Assembly (NCBI GenBank): GCA_047974415.1
Contig: JBKECH010000077.1
Location: forward strand, 1 to 62,700
Origin: JBKEAJ01 sp047974415
GTDB lineage: Bacteria > Bacteroidota > Bacteroidia > Bacteroidales > Prolixibacteraceae
Reading direction: 5' to 3'
Length of the DNA: 62,700 bases
Shown here: positions 52,313-60,332 of the stretch, piece after piece
Layout of the letters: each line of letters starts with the position of its first letter
Position numbering within the stretch: the first letter of the stretch is position 1
Notes under the pieces: model-generated
Database searches by the model: none
What the model was told of the DNA's origin: nothing
The model's input: the letters and a program-made list of their open reading frames with translations, nothing else
Made by a program: the position numbers and the translations under genes

Positions 52313-53977
52313 TTACTTCTTAGCATCAGCGTCTTTTTTCACCTCAAATAAGGAGAGTGTCTTTTTCCCAGAATAAATGGTTACTAGCAATCTTTGTGTT
52401 CCAACACCCTCAGGCACTCTTGTTTTTAAGGTAATTGTAGTTTTTTCATACGCCTGCAACACTGGCACGTCTCCAGAAGCAACAATTATCTTCTTGTCGT
52501 CTTTCTTATACTCCACCTTTATTAAAGCTTCTTCAGAGGCTTCTTGCCCAAAGTTTTGAATTTCAATCTGACACTTCCACTCCCCATCATTTTGTTCAAA
52601 ATGAGGCTCGCATGCCGACAACATGGGTTCGATGTAGTCTACATAAGGAAGTCGAGCATAAGCATAGAACACTCTTCCATTTTTGTTTTTCCCAATTAGC
52701 TTCGGCGCAAACTCTTCAGCTGTAATACCACTTCCTTTTGCATCGAAAGTTACAATTAGGTCTTTCCCATCAGCTTCTGTCTTTATAGCCTTGCAACCAC
52801 GACCGTAATTTACCTCCTCCGAAGCTCCGAAACGCAAAGTACTAATATTAATATCATTATTAGGATCAAAGTTATCTTCTGCTTGTATCTTAACACGAAT
52901 TGTTGTCGTTGCATCAGAAATAGGTTCTTCATCAAGCACAGACATCAACAGACTTGGTTTTATAGGGATAGTGATATTCTTTGAACTGTGTCTATCAAAA
53001 GGTTTATCCTCATCCTTCAATGTGTCAATTACGGCAAAATTAGCTTGTATCGCTCGTCCATATTCATCTTGAAAAACCTTAATTCGTTCGTACTTAAACC
53101 AATTTTCCACTTGTCCATTTTCATGTTTTGAAATACCTTGCGCATAGGCTTCACCTGGATCTACCACCCATTGCACACCGTCCTTCGAACGAAGATAATA
53201 GGCTATGCGCCCCAACCAATCATTAACAATCATGTGATATTGAATATTATCTTTCCAAATTACAGGGTCCTCGAATTCACCATCAACCGCTGGATATACA
53301 CTCTTGTCGGTAATTTGACTGTATTCTGAAAGTCCATCTTTGCTTATCCAGATACCTCCACCACGACAAACCATTATAAAAGAGCCATCTTCACGTTTTG
53401 CAAACGACATATTCGACAAGCCTTCGATTATATTGCGATTTCGAGGATTAAAGTCAAATTTACCATATTCCCACTTCCCATTAATATCATTTGTAACATA
53501 GCGACCATTAATAACATAAAGAACATAACGTCCGTCGTTTATCTGAAAGACTTCAGGGTTATGCCCCTTACCAACTATATTTTGCAGTTTAAATGGCCCT
53601 GCAGGTTTGCTGGATACGGCATTAAACACTAGCGAATTAGGCCATTCATGATGCCCCTTCGCTGAACTCTCTAACCACCCACATACAAGCAAATGAAATA
53701 AACTGTCGCTACCTCTTTTAATGTTTCCTCCCCAATACGACCAGGTATGATCTTCTATTCCGTTGTCTATATAACGAGATTTTACGCCGTCGGCACCCCA
53801 AACGCCCGCAGATTGTTCCTCGCCTCTCATTGGTAAAAAGTGGTCTATAAAGCGAGCACCTTCAACCAGCTTGTCCCATTTTGCTGGGCGAATACGTTCT
53901 GTTACTTGCGAATGCGCAATATTGACAACTAAGAGCATCAGCCCTATAAAAATTAGTTTAAATTTCTTACTTATCAT
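52313..53977 (-). CDS. Beta-propeller glycosidase-like protein (GH43/GH117-like fold)
   Basis: A 554-residue secreted protein: signal peptide (FIGLMLLVVNIAHSQ), then a probable five-bladed propeller (about 30-320). Blade motifs include GHNPEVFQINDGRYVLYVI, MSFAKREDGSFIMVCRG, and GEFEDPVIWKDNIQYHMI, in which the acidic residues fit clan GH-F/GH-J-like active sites. A beta-sandwich region follows (about 340-554). I cannot assign a family number. Its stop-start overlap with uxaA (ATGA at 53974-53977) and the sulfatase after it suggest it acts on the glycan that feeds the pathway; the linkage is unknown. Confidence 0.65.
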   Translation of the reverse strand: MISKKFKLIFIGLMLLVVNIAHSQVTERIRPAKWDKLVEGARFIDHFLPMRGEEQSAGVWGADGVKSRYIDNGIEDHTWSYWGGNIKRGSDSLFHLLVCGWLESSAKGHHEWPNSLVFNAVSSKPAGPFKLQNIVGKGHNPEVFQINDGRYVLYVINGRYVTNDINGKWEYGKFDFNPRNRNIIEGLSNMSFAKREDGSFIMVCRGGGIWISKDGLSEYSQITDKSVYPAVDGEFEDPVIWKDNIQYHMIVNDWLGRIAYYLRSKDGVQWVVDPGEAYAQGISKHENGQVENWFKYERIKVFQDEYGRAIQANFAVIDTLKDEDKPFDRHSSKNITIPIKPSLLMSVLDEEPISDATTTIRVKIQAEDNFDPNNDINISTLRFGASEEVNYGRGCKAIKTEADGKDLIVTFDAKGSGITAEEFAPKLIGKNKNGRVFYAYARLPYVDYIEPMLSACEPHFEQNDGEWKCQIEIQNFGQEASEEALIKVEYKKDDKKIIVASGDVPVLQAYEKTTITLKTRVPEGVGTQRLLVTIYSGKKTLSLFEVKKDADAKK

Positions 53978-55458
53978 AGTGTGACTCCTGTTTTAAAAAT
54001 AGCAATCTCGCGATAGTCTTTTTTTTCGTTATTGACATATTGCCCACTTGCTATTTGTATAATATATTCAATGAACTTCTTATTTACGTTTTCAATGCAT
54101 TCACCTTCTATTATAGTTCCAGCATTAAAATCTATCCAATTGGTTTTTTTATTGTATAATTGACTATTTGTCGATACTTTTACGGTTGGAACGAATGTCC
54201 CAAACGGAGTACCTCGTCCTGTTGTGAATAATACCATCTGGCACCCAGAAGCAGCAAGAGCCGTAGACGCTACTAAGTCATTGCCAGGGGCGCTAAGTAG
54301 CGTTAACCCGTTACTTTTAAGACGTTCGCCATAGCTCAACACATCTTGCACCAAAGACTTGCCACATTTTTGCGTACATCCTAAAGACTTCTCTTCCAAA
54401 GTAGAAATGCCACCAGCTTTATTCCCTGGAGAAGGATTCTCGTACACTGACTGCTTGTTTTCTATGTAGTAATTTTTGAAATCATTAATAAGCTTAACAG
54501 TTTTGTCAAATACCAGCTTATTAACACATCGATCCATCAATATAGTCTCGGCTCCAAACATTTCAGGGACTTCCGTCAAAACTGTAGTTGCTCCTTGGGC
54601 ATTAATAAAATCAGAAAACTCCCCCAACATCGGGTTGGCAGTAATGCCCGAAAAGCCATCTGAGCCACCACATTTTAGCCCTACCTTAAGTTCCGACAAG
54701 GGTGTAGCTTCTCGCTTATCCTTACTTACTGTTTTGTATATCTCGCGCAGAAGTTGCATTCCAATCTCATATTCATCGTCAACCACTTGAGTTTCCATGA
54801 ATTTAATGCGCGACTCATCAACATTGCCTAACAATTTGCGAAATTCCTTGATTTGATTATTCTCACAGCCTAAACCAACAACAAGCACTCCTCCCGCATT
54901 CGGATGTATTACAATATCTCTCAATATTTTGCGAGTATTTTCATGGTCATCGCCTAATTGCGAACACCCATAGTTATGTGTATGAGCAACGATGGCATCT
55001 ACATCTTTCAGCTGGATTTCATGGCGCAGTCTATCAGCTAAGGTCTTTGCTGTCCCATTTACACAGCCCACTGTGGGAACTACCCATATTTCGTTTCTTA
55101 TACCGACTTCTCCACTTGCTCGCCGATATCCATTAAATGTCAACTTTTTATGCTGAATTTTAGAAACAATTCTCACGGGTTGATATTTGTAGTCAACAAC
55201 ACCAGTCAGGTTTGTACATATATTATCTTCGTTTACCCAGTCTCCTTTACAAATAGCTTGCACGGCATGCCCTATCGGATATCCATATTTGAATATATTT
55301 GCACCCTCCTGTATATCGGATATAGCAAATTTATGTCCTACAGGTATGTCAGACTGCAAGATTATATCTTCACCTTCGAGATTAACAAAGTCCCCTTTAA
55401 TCAAATTGCTCAGTGCAAGCGCAACATTATCGTCTGGAGATATTCTTAAATACTTCAT
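53974..55458 (-). CDS. uxaA: Altronate dehydratase
   Basis: Converts D-altronate to 2-keto-3-deoxy-D-gluconate. The 494-residue protein has the N-terminal SAF domain (LRISPDDNVALALSNLIKGD, about 1-85) and the UxaA/GarD domain (GYRRASGEVGIRNEIWVVPT, THNYGCSQLGDD, LKCGGSDGFSGITANP, GKSLVQDVLSYGERL). The start is the ATG at 55458 directly after leader element C. A longer frame from 55515 runs through the element and is probably not used, though it stays open. The end overlaps the next gene by ATGA. Confidence 0.9.
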   Translation of the reverse strand: MKYLRISPDDNVALALSNLIKGDFVNLEGEDIILQSDIPVGHKFAISDIQEGANIFKYGYPIGHAVQAICKGDWVNEDNICTNLTGVVDYKYQPVRIVSKIQHKKLTFNGYRRASGEVGIRNEIWVVPTVGCVNGTAKTLADRLRHEIQLKDVDAIVAHTHNYGCSQLGDDHENTRKILRDIVIHPNAGGVLVVGLGCENNQIKEFRKLLGNVDESRIKFMETQVVDDEYEIGMQLLREIYKTVSKDKREATPLSELKVGLKCGGSDGFSGITANPMLGEFSDFINAQGATTVLTEVPEMFGAETILMDRCVNKLVFDKTVKLINDFKNYYIENKQSVYENPSPGNKAGGISTLEEKSLGCTQKCGKSLVQDVLSYGERLKSNGLTLLSAPGNDLVASTALAASGCQMVLFTTGRGTPFGTFVPTVKVSTNSQLYNKKTNWIDFNAGTIIEGECIENVNKKFIEYIIQIASGQYVNNEKKDYREIAIFKTGVTL

Positions 55459-55579
55459 CTGTTTAAAATACTGCAATAAGCTGCAAGCTATAGGCTTTTG
55501 CTGGTTTATAATCATCCTCCTGTGTGTAGTTAGGTTTATAGCTTACAGCCTATAGCCTACTGTATGAAGGTTTCATCTG
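55454..55579 (-). repeat. Leader element, copy C (abuts the uxaA start codon)
   Basis: Same order as B on the minus strand: CAGATGAAACCTTCATACAG, stem, CACACAGGAGGATGATTATA loop, GCAGTATTTTAAACAG, then the uxaA ATGAAG. TTCATCTG is repeated at both ends (8 bp). In this copy the frame that starts at the loop ATG is open through the right arm and joins uxaA in frame. It lies inside the operon, between uxaB and uxaA, in the sense direction. Confidence 0.85.
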
Positions 55580-55710
55580 CTCACATTTTTGCTAATAACT
55601 ATCAATCTACAACTTAATATTAACGGTCCTTTTTTTTATTTTAAATGTTCATTTTTCCTTGTTTATAATCACCCTTCTGCGTGAGTGCTCGACGCTCACA
55701 AGCCATTTTC
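55580..55710 (-). repeat. Older decayed leader element, copy C2
   Basis: Upstream of C the minus strand holds CACGCAGAAGGGTGATTATA at 55664-55683, part of a 27-base stretch that differs from the copy at 42104-42130 by one base, then A-rich sequence down to the GAGCAGATGAAA that starts element C. It is placed relative to C as B2 is to B. The rest of the gap to 55740 is unremarkable. Confidence 0.6.
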
Positions 55711-55740
55711 GGATGTCAATAATTTCAGCTAAATCAAATA

Positions 55741-57174
55741 TTATAAGGCTCTGACAGTCGACAGCATTCCTTTTTCTTGAATAAACGTCAACAAGCTAGT
55801 TAGCATTCTCGAAAGATCGGGAATCTTATTTAAATCTTCATCCCAAATAAATTCAGCTCCGAGCACGCCTGTTGCCACCTTTTCTAAACTATCAGCCGTC
55901 CACAGTTCCGACAGTAAGGTTAGCACTGCCCGACTATCGACAGGAACGATCACATCATCTCCCCTCTTTCCACCTCTATAGTAAATTACAATAGCCGCTA
56001 GTCCCAGAACAAGTCGCATCGGAAGATGTCCTTCGCGGATCAGATATTCTTTCAGCCTTGGCAATACTCTAGTTTTATATTTCGAAAAAGAATTTAGCAT
56101 TATCCCCTTTACAAAATGTTTTATAAAAGGATTCCTAAAACGGATTAACACATCGTTTGCAAAACCCTCCTTCTCTGTTATAGGCAAATCTAGAGTCGGT
56201 ATTAACTCTTCAAATACCATTTTACGAACAAATACTCCAAGCATAGGATCTTCCACACACTCTCGCACCGTATCCAAGCCAGACAAGTAAGCCACCGGAG
56301 ACAACACTGTGTGAGGAGCATTTAATAAACTAACTTTGCGCTCATGGTACGCTTGTTCGTTTGGAACAAAAAGGACGTTTAACCCAGCTTGCGAAGCAGG
56401 GAATCTTTCTTCTATTGACTTCGAGGCTTCAATAACCCAAAGATGGAATATTTCCGCTTTCACAAGCATCTTGTCATCAACATTTATCCTTGCTGAAATT
56501 TCACAAACCGAATCCTTAGGATATCCAGGCACAATACGATCTACCAGAGTATTATGTATGCTGCAGGTCTCGTCTAACCATTCTCTAAACCTGCTATCAA
56601 GTTTCCAGAGTTCAATGTATTGATCTATACATTTTTTCAGCTCTCTGCCATTATGAAAAATCAGTTCACAAGGAAAGATAATCCATCCTTTATTTTTGTC
56701 TTCTTTAAATGTCTGATAGCGCCTATATAACAATTGAGTCAACTTGCCAGGATAAGATTTTGCTGGTCTGTCATCGAATTTGCACGTCGGATCAAAAACA
56801 ATACCAGCTTCCGTAGTATTCGAGATAACAAACTGAATATCGGGGCATTCCGCCAATTGCAGATATTCTTCAAAATGAGAGTACGGATTCAAGGCCCTGC
56901 TCACAACATCAATCATTTCAACAGTATCAACCTTCTCATTCTTATCTATGCCTTGCAAATTTACATGGTACAACCCGTCTTGCTCGTTAAGAGTATCAAT
57001 CATGCCATTGGGCAGTGGTTGCACAACAACGACTCCAGAATTAAAAGCAATTCTTTCGTTCATCTTTTGAATTATCCAATCTGCAAATCCTCTGAGAAAG
57101 TTACCTTCTCCAAATTGTATAATACGTTCGGGATATAATGTGTTATTGCAAGTTTGCCTGTTCAAGCTTTTCAT
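55741..57174 (-). CDS. uxaB: Tagaturonate reductase (altronate oxidoreductase)
   Basis: NADH-linked reductase turning D-tagaturonate into D-altronate. The 477-residue protein belongs to the mannitol/altronate dehydrogenase family: RIIQFGEGNFLRGFADWIIQ for the nucleotide fold, FVISNTTEAGI, and LLNAPHTVLSPVAYLSGLD with VFVRKMVFEELIP in the C-terminal part. It lies 25 bases after the lactonase candidate and before uxaA, giving the two consecutive steps to KDG. Confidence 0.88.
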   Translation of the reverse strand: MKSLNRQTCNNTLYPERIIQFGEGNFLRGFADWIIQKMNERIAFNSGVVVVQPLPNGMIDTLNEQDGLYHVNLQGIDKNEKVDTVEMIDVVSRALNPYSHFEEYLQLAECPDIQFVISNTTEAGIVFDPTCKFDDRPAKSYPGKLTQLLYRRYQTFKEDKNKGWIIFPCELIFHNGRELKKCIDQYIELWKLDSRFREWLDETCSIHNTLVDRIVPGYPKDSVCEISARINVDDKMLVKAEIFHLWVIEASKSIEERFPASQAGLNVLFVPNEQAYHERKVSLLNAPHTVLSPVAYLSGLDTVRECVEDPMLGVFVRKMVFEELIPTLDLPITEKEGFANDVLIRFRNPFIKHFVKGIMLNSFSKYKTRVLPRLKEYLIREGHLPMRLVLGLAAIVIYYRGGKRGDDVIVPVDSRAVLTLLSELWTADSLEKVATGVLGAEFIWDEDLNKIPDLSRMLTSLLTFIQEKGMLSTVRAL

Positions 57175-57198
57175 ATCATTGTGTTGTTAAGTGATTAT

Positions 57199-58122
57199 TT
57201 ATTCAGACATGTTTTTTATGTACGGCAATATTGGCAGATCCGAAAACCCATAGAACGTCGCCGCATTTTTACCAAGCATTCTTAATTTATCTTCTCTTGA
57301 AAGCAATTCCGATTTTGCTATAAAATCATAGGACATACGATAATTTATAGCAACGATTGTTCGTGGATAGTCAGAGCCCCACATCAATTTTTCTATACCA
57401 ACAAGCTCCTTTGCTTCTCTGATTGACCACATTGCTCCCACAAATGGATAAAACTCGTCGTTAAAGAGCCATGTTATACCTCCCGATTCTATCATTACAT
57501 TCTCGTTCCTTGCCAGTTTTATTTGCTCTTGCCAGTCCTTACGAGTTACCATTCCAAAATGACCTATTGCGATCTTTAATGATGGGAACTCAGATATAAT
57601 TTCTTCCATCTCGGACACCTGCACTGCTCCGTCTGCCAAATCTATTGATAGGATGATTCTATTCTCTTCCATAAATCTAAACATGCCCATTATCTCGTCT
57701 GACGTAAGCCATATGCGTTTGTCCTCCGAGACTAGTCGTTGAGCGGGAATTTTTATAGCTCGAAAACCTTTCTTTATAAGTTCTTCTGTGCGCGATAAAC
57801 ACCCAGCTTGCCTAACATCAGCCATTCCGCAACACAACAAACGATTGGGATATTTTTGCTGAACGTCTAGTAGGTAATCGTTCTGAACTCCGTCAATATA
57901 TTCCTGAGTAATAACAGCAGCGGAAACCTGAGCATAATCCATATTAGACAGTAATATCTCTGCTGTATTTTTGCCGTCAATCATAAAAGGAGGCAACATC
58001 TGTCGTACTTCTCCCATAAACTCAGATTTACCATTTATCTGCGTCTTTATCTTCTTTCCATCCACCACGGCATCCTGACAAAGCCACAAATGCGCATGAG
58101 CATCAATTACAGGAAAAATCAT
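57199..58122 (-). CDS. Amidohydrolase-fold hydrolase, L-galactonolactonase candidate
   Basis: A 307-residue cytosolic TIM-barrel protein (COG2159-type). The HxH metal motif is VIDAHAHLWL; further barrel marks are IKIPAQRL, IGHFGM and the Asp in WGSDYPRT. The superfamily contains several sugar lactonases. Between a sugar-acid dehydrogenase (4 bases away) and tagaturonate reductase, hydrolysis of L-galactono-1,5-lactone is the most economical role; this rests on context. Another lactone or pyrone substrate cannot be excluded. Confidence 0.75.
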   Translation of the reverse strand: MIFPVIDAHAHLWLCQDAVVDGKKIKTQINGKSEFMGEVRQMLPPFMIDGKNTAEILLSNMDYAQVSAAVITQEYIDGVQNDYLLDVQQKYPNRLLCCGMADVRQAGCLSRTEELIKKGFRAIKIPAQRLVSEDKRIWLTSDEIMGMFRFMEENRIILSIDLADGAVQVSEMEEIISEFPSLKIAIGHFGMVTRKDWQEQIKLARNENVMIESGGITWLFNDEFYPFVGAMWSIREAKELVGIEKLMWGSDYPRTIVAINYRMSYDFIAKSELLSREDKLRMLGKNAATFYGFSDLPILPYIKNMSE

Positions 58123-58126
58123 AGCT

Positions 58127-59143
58127 TTAAAATTTGATTAAAATTCTGAATACCTTACCTGGTTCATCAGACCATCGATCTAAAGCTTCCTGCACATCTT
58201 CTGGCGAGTAAACGGCTGAAATCAACTTGTCTATAGGGCATGTTCTCAGCTTCAGGTATTCTATGACAGTCCTAAAATCCACAGGTATAGCATTGCGTGA
58301 ACCTCGCACATCTAGTTCTTTTTTCACAAAGTGCTGAGTATCAAAGGGTATTTTATCTTTGGCGTATCCTATAAAAACTACCCTACCCGTAAACGCCACT
58401 TCCGACACTGAGGCGGTATACGTTTCTGTACGACCAACAGCTTCTATAGATACATCAGCCCCACGATTTTTGGTTATTTCCAATACTTGCTCGTGTATAT
58501 CGCTTTTCATAGAATTAATAGTGTATTGAGCTCCTAGACTTTTTGCCAAATCTAGTTTCTCATCATCAACATCTACCGCTATTACCGTAGCGCCTCTGAG
58601 GCTCGAAGCTACTATTGCTCCAGATCCTATCATCCCACAACCCACAACCATCACGGTATCCAACTCGCTAACTTCTGCACGAGATACAGCATGAAATCCT
58701 ACGCTCAAGGGTTCTACCAAAGCAAAATCTCGTGTAGATATACAATCATCAACAATTATTTTCTCCCATGGCACAAGTAGATACTCAGACATGCCCCCAT
58801 TGCGCTGAACACCAAGAGTCTCATTGTCTACACAAGCATTATGACGTCCATTCTTACAAGCTGAACACTTCCCACAACTTGTATATGGATTTACAGTTGC
58901 TTTCATCCCACATTTAATCTCTGGAGGAACGCCTTCTGCCACTTCTTCTACCGTAGCTCCTATCTCATGTCCTGGAATAATGGGTAGTTTTACGATAGGG
59001 TTTAATCCTCTGAATGTATTTAAATCAGAACCACAAAACCCTACATAGTTGATCTTCAATAAAACATGTCCATTTTTTAGTGCTGGCTTAGGAATTTCTA
59101 TTAATATACTCTTACCTTGCTCTGTTATTTGTATTGCTTTCAT
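58127..59143 (-). CDS. Zinc alcohol dehydrogenase, L-galactonate dehydrogenase candidate
   Basis: A 338-residue medium-chain dehydrogenase. Catalytic zinc ligands lie in VGFCGSDLNTF, PGHEIGA and a following Glu; the structural zinc site is CGKCSACKNGRHNAC; the NAD fold has VMVVGCGMIGSGAIVA with Asp after the second strand (IAVDVDD), which favours NAD. Its close relatives include L-threonine and L-galactonate/L-idonate dehydrogenases. Oxidation of L-galactonate at C5 would give D-tagaturonate, the UxaB substrate. The start is the ATG at 59143 just after element D. Confidence 0.8.
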   Translation of the reverse strand: MKAIQITEQGKSILIEIPKPALKNGHVLLKINYVGFCGSDLNTFRGLNPIVKLPIIPGHEIGATVEEVAEGVPPEIKCGMKATVNPYTSCGKCSACKNGRHNACVDNETLGVQRNGGMSEYLLVPWEKIIVDDCISTRDFALVEPLSVGFHAVSRAEVSELDTVMVVGCGMIGSGAIVASSLRGATVIAVDVDDEKLDLAKSLGAQYTINSMKSDIHEQVLEITKNRGADVSIEAVGRTETYTASVSEVAFTGRVVFIGYAKDKIPFDTQHFVKKELDVRGSRNAIPVDFRTVIEYLKLRTCPIDKLISAVYSPEDVQEALDRWSDEPGKVFRILIKF

Positions 59144-59276
59144 ATGTTTAAAATTATGCAATAAGCTGTAAGCCATAGGCTTTATGCTTTTGCTGGTTTA
59201 CAATCATCCTCCTGTGTAGTTAGACTCATAGCTTACAGCCTATAGCCTACTGCATAGCTATTTCATATGTTTAAAA
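59138..59276 (-). repeat. Leader element, copy D, with exact 16-bp direct repeats
   Basis: TTTTAAACATATGAAA on the minus strand occurs at 59261-59276, right after the reductase stop, and again at 59138-59153, where its ATG is the dehydrogenase start. Between them lie arms ATGCAGTAGGCTATAGGCTG and its near-complement (GCTTACAGCTTATTGCAT and neighbours), with loop ACACAGGAGGATGATTGT. In RNA of the sense strand most arm differences are G-U pairs. It sits inside the operon, sense direction. Confidence 0.88.
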
Positions 59277-59278
59277 CT

Positions 59279-60211
59279 TTAACTATTTACCCAAGTATCA
59301 CGAAAGCCTGGAGCAAATATATTCTGTACTCTCTCCAATATGTCCATATCCATGGGAACAGTTGCATACTTTATAGTTTTCAGCACATTATCTGGGTTTG
59401 CTGTACTAAACAATGTTGTCGCAATCCTTGGATTAGAAATAGCATAGGCAACGGCAAGTTGCTCTATCGCTATACCTTCCAGCTTGCAGTACTCAACCGC
59501 CTTACAAGCAAGGCGCTTCAAGGCGTCAGGTGCGGGATGCCATTCTGGCGCGCCTCGTTGGGTTAACAGGCCCATAGAATATGGGGATGCGTTAATCACT
59601 CCGACATTCTTTGATTCGAAATAATCAAAATAGTCGGATAGCGCATCGTCATTCAATGAATAATGACAGAAAGAGAGGATGCTTTCTACCGTTCCATCAG
59701 GAACATTATCTATAACATATTTAAAATGACGCAGATTAAGATTGCTTATACCTACATGCCCGACAATCCCCTTACTGCGAAGGTCTACCAAAGCAGGTAG
59801 CGTCTCACTACAAATCTGTTCTAAGTCTGCAAATTCTACATCATGAACATTGATAATATCGATATAGTCAACATTTAACCTTTCCATACTCTCATACACA
59901 CTAAGCACCACTCTTTCTTTTGAATAGTCCCACTCATTAGTTCCATCCTTACCATAACGCCCAACCTTGCTTGAAAGGTAGTAGCTCTCTCGATCAATAT
60001 TTTTCAAGGCCTTCCCCAATACAATCTCCGCCTTAAGATGACCGTAGTAAGGAGATACATCAATGAAATTAATACCATTGTCAATAGCGGTATTTACTGC
60101 TTCAATCCCGACCTTTTCTTGCACTGCATGAAAAACCCCTCCTATCGAGGAAGCCCCAAAACTCAAAATAGATGCCTTAATACCTGTTTTCCCTATTTCT
60201 CTATATTCCAT
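59279..60211 (-). CDS. Aldo/keto reductase, L-galactose dehydrogenase-like
   Basis: A 310-residue cytosolic NAD(P)-dependent dehydrogenase. Catalytic Tyr is in DVSPYYGHLKAEIVLGKAL, Lys in SSKVGRYG and His in NVHDVEF. Segments ILSFCHYSLNDDAL, VGVINASPYSMGLLTQRG and PEWHPAPDALK are very close to plant L-galactose dehydrogenase and to L-fucose/D-threo-aldose dehydrogenases. Oxidation of L-galactose to L-galactono-1,5-lactone fits the four genes that follow. L-fucose as substrate is the main alternative. First gene of the operon, with its own -7 box. Confidence 0.88.
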   Translation of the reverse strand: MEYREIGKTGIKASILSFGASSIGGVFHAVQEKVGIEAVNTAIDNGINFIDVSPYYGHLKAEIVLGKALKNIDRESYYLSSKVGRYGKDGTNEWDYSKERVVLSVYESMERLNVDYIDIINVHDVEFADLEQICSETLPALVDLRSKGIVGHVGISNLNLRHFKYVIDNVPDGTVESILSFCHYSLNDDALSDYFDYFESKNVGVINASPYSMGLLTQRGAPEWHPAPDALKRLACKAVEYCKLEGIAIEQLAVAYAISNPRIATTLFSTANPDNVLKTIKYATVPMDMDILERVQNIFAPGFRDTWVNS

Positions 60212-60228
60212 ATCAATAAATTATATAG

Positions 60229-60248
60229 CAAAAATAATCTATAGATTA
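60229..60248 (-). promoter_or_regulatory. Operon -7 box and adjoining palindrome
   Basis: The minus strand has TATTTTTG (60229-60236), a TAnnTTTG match 18 bases before the reductase ATG. Overlapping its upstream edge is the perfect 14-bp palindrome TAATCTATAGATTA (60235-60248). A regulator bound there would cover the promoter. Whether it is the AraC site is untested; AraC proteins usually prefer direct repeats. Confidence 0.45.
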
Positions 60249-60303
60249 ATACTCACTCTTATCACTTATCGACAAATTATTATCTTATATCGACTTTTTT
60301 TCA

Positions 60304-60311
60304 TACATTTG
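60304..60311 (+). promoter_or_regulatory. -7 box of the araC-type gene
   Basis: TACATTTG matches TAnnTTTG and lies 22 bases before the ATG at 60333. No TTG box at the ideal distance was seen, which would fit an activated or weak promoter. Confidence 0.5.
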
Positions 60312-60332
60312 AGAGAAATAATAATATAAATT

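Noticed and set aside
35075..59276. Leader elements as carriers of their own promoter
   Set aside because: No TAnnTTTG box with proper spacing lies in the sense strand of copies A-D, so promoter spreading is not supported.
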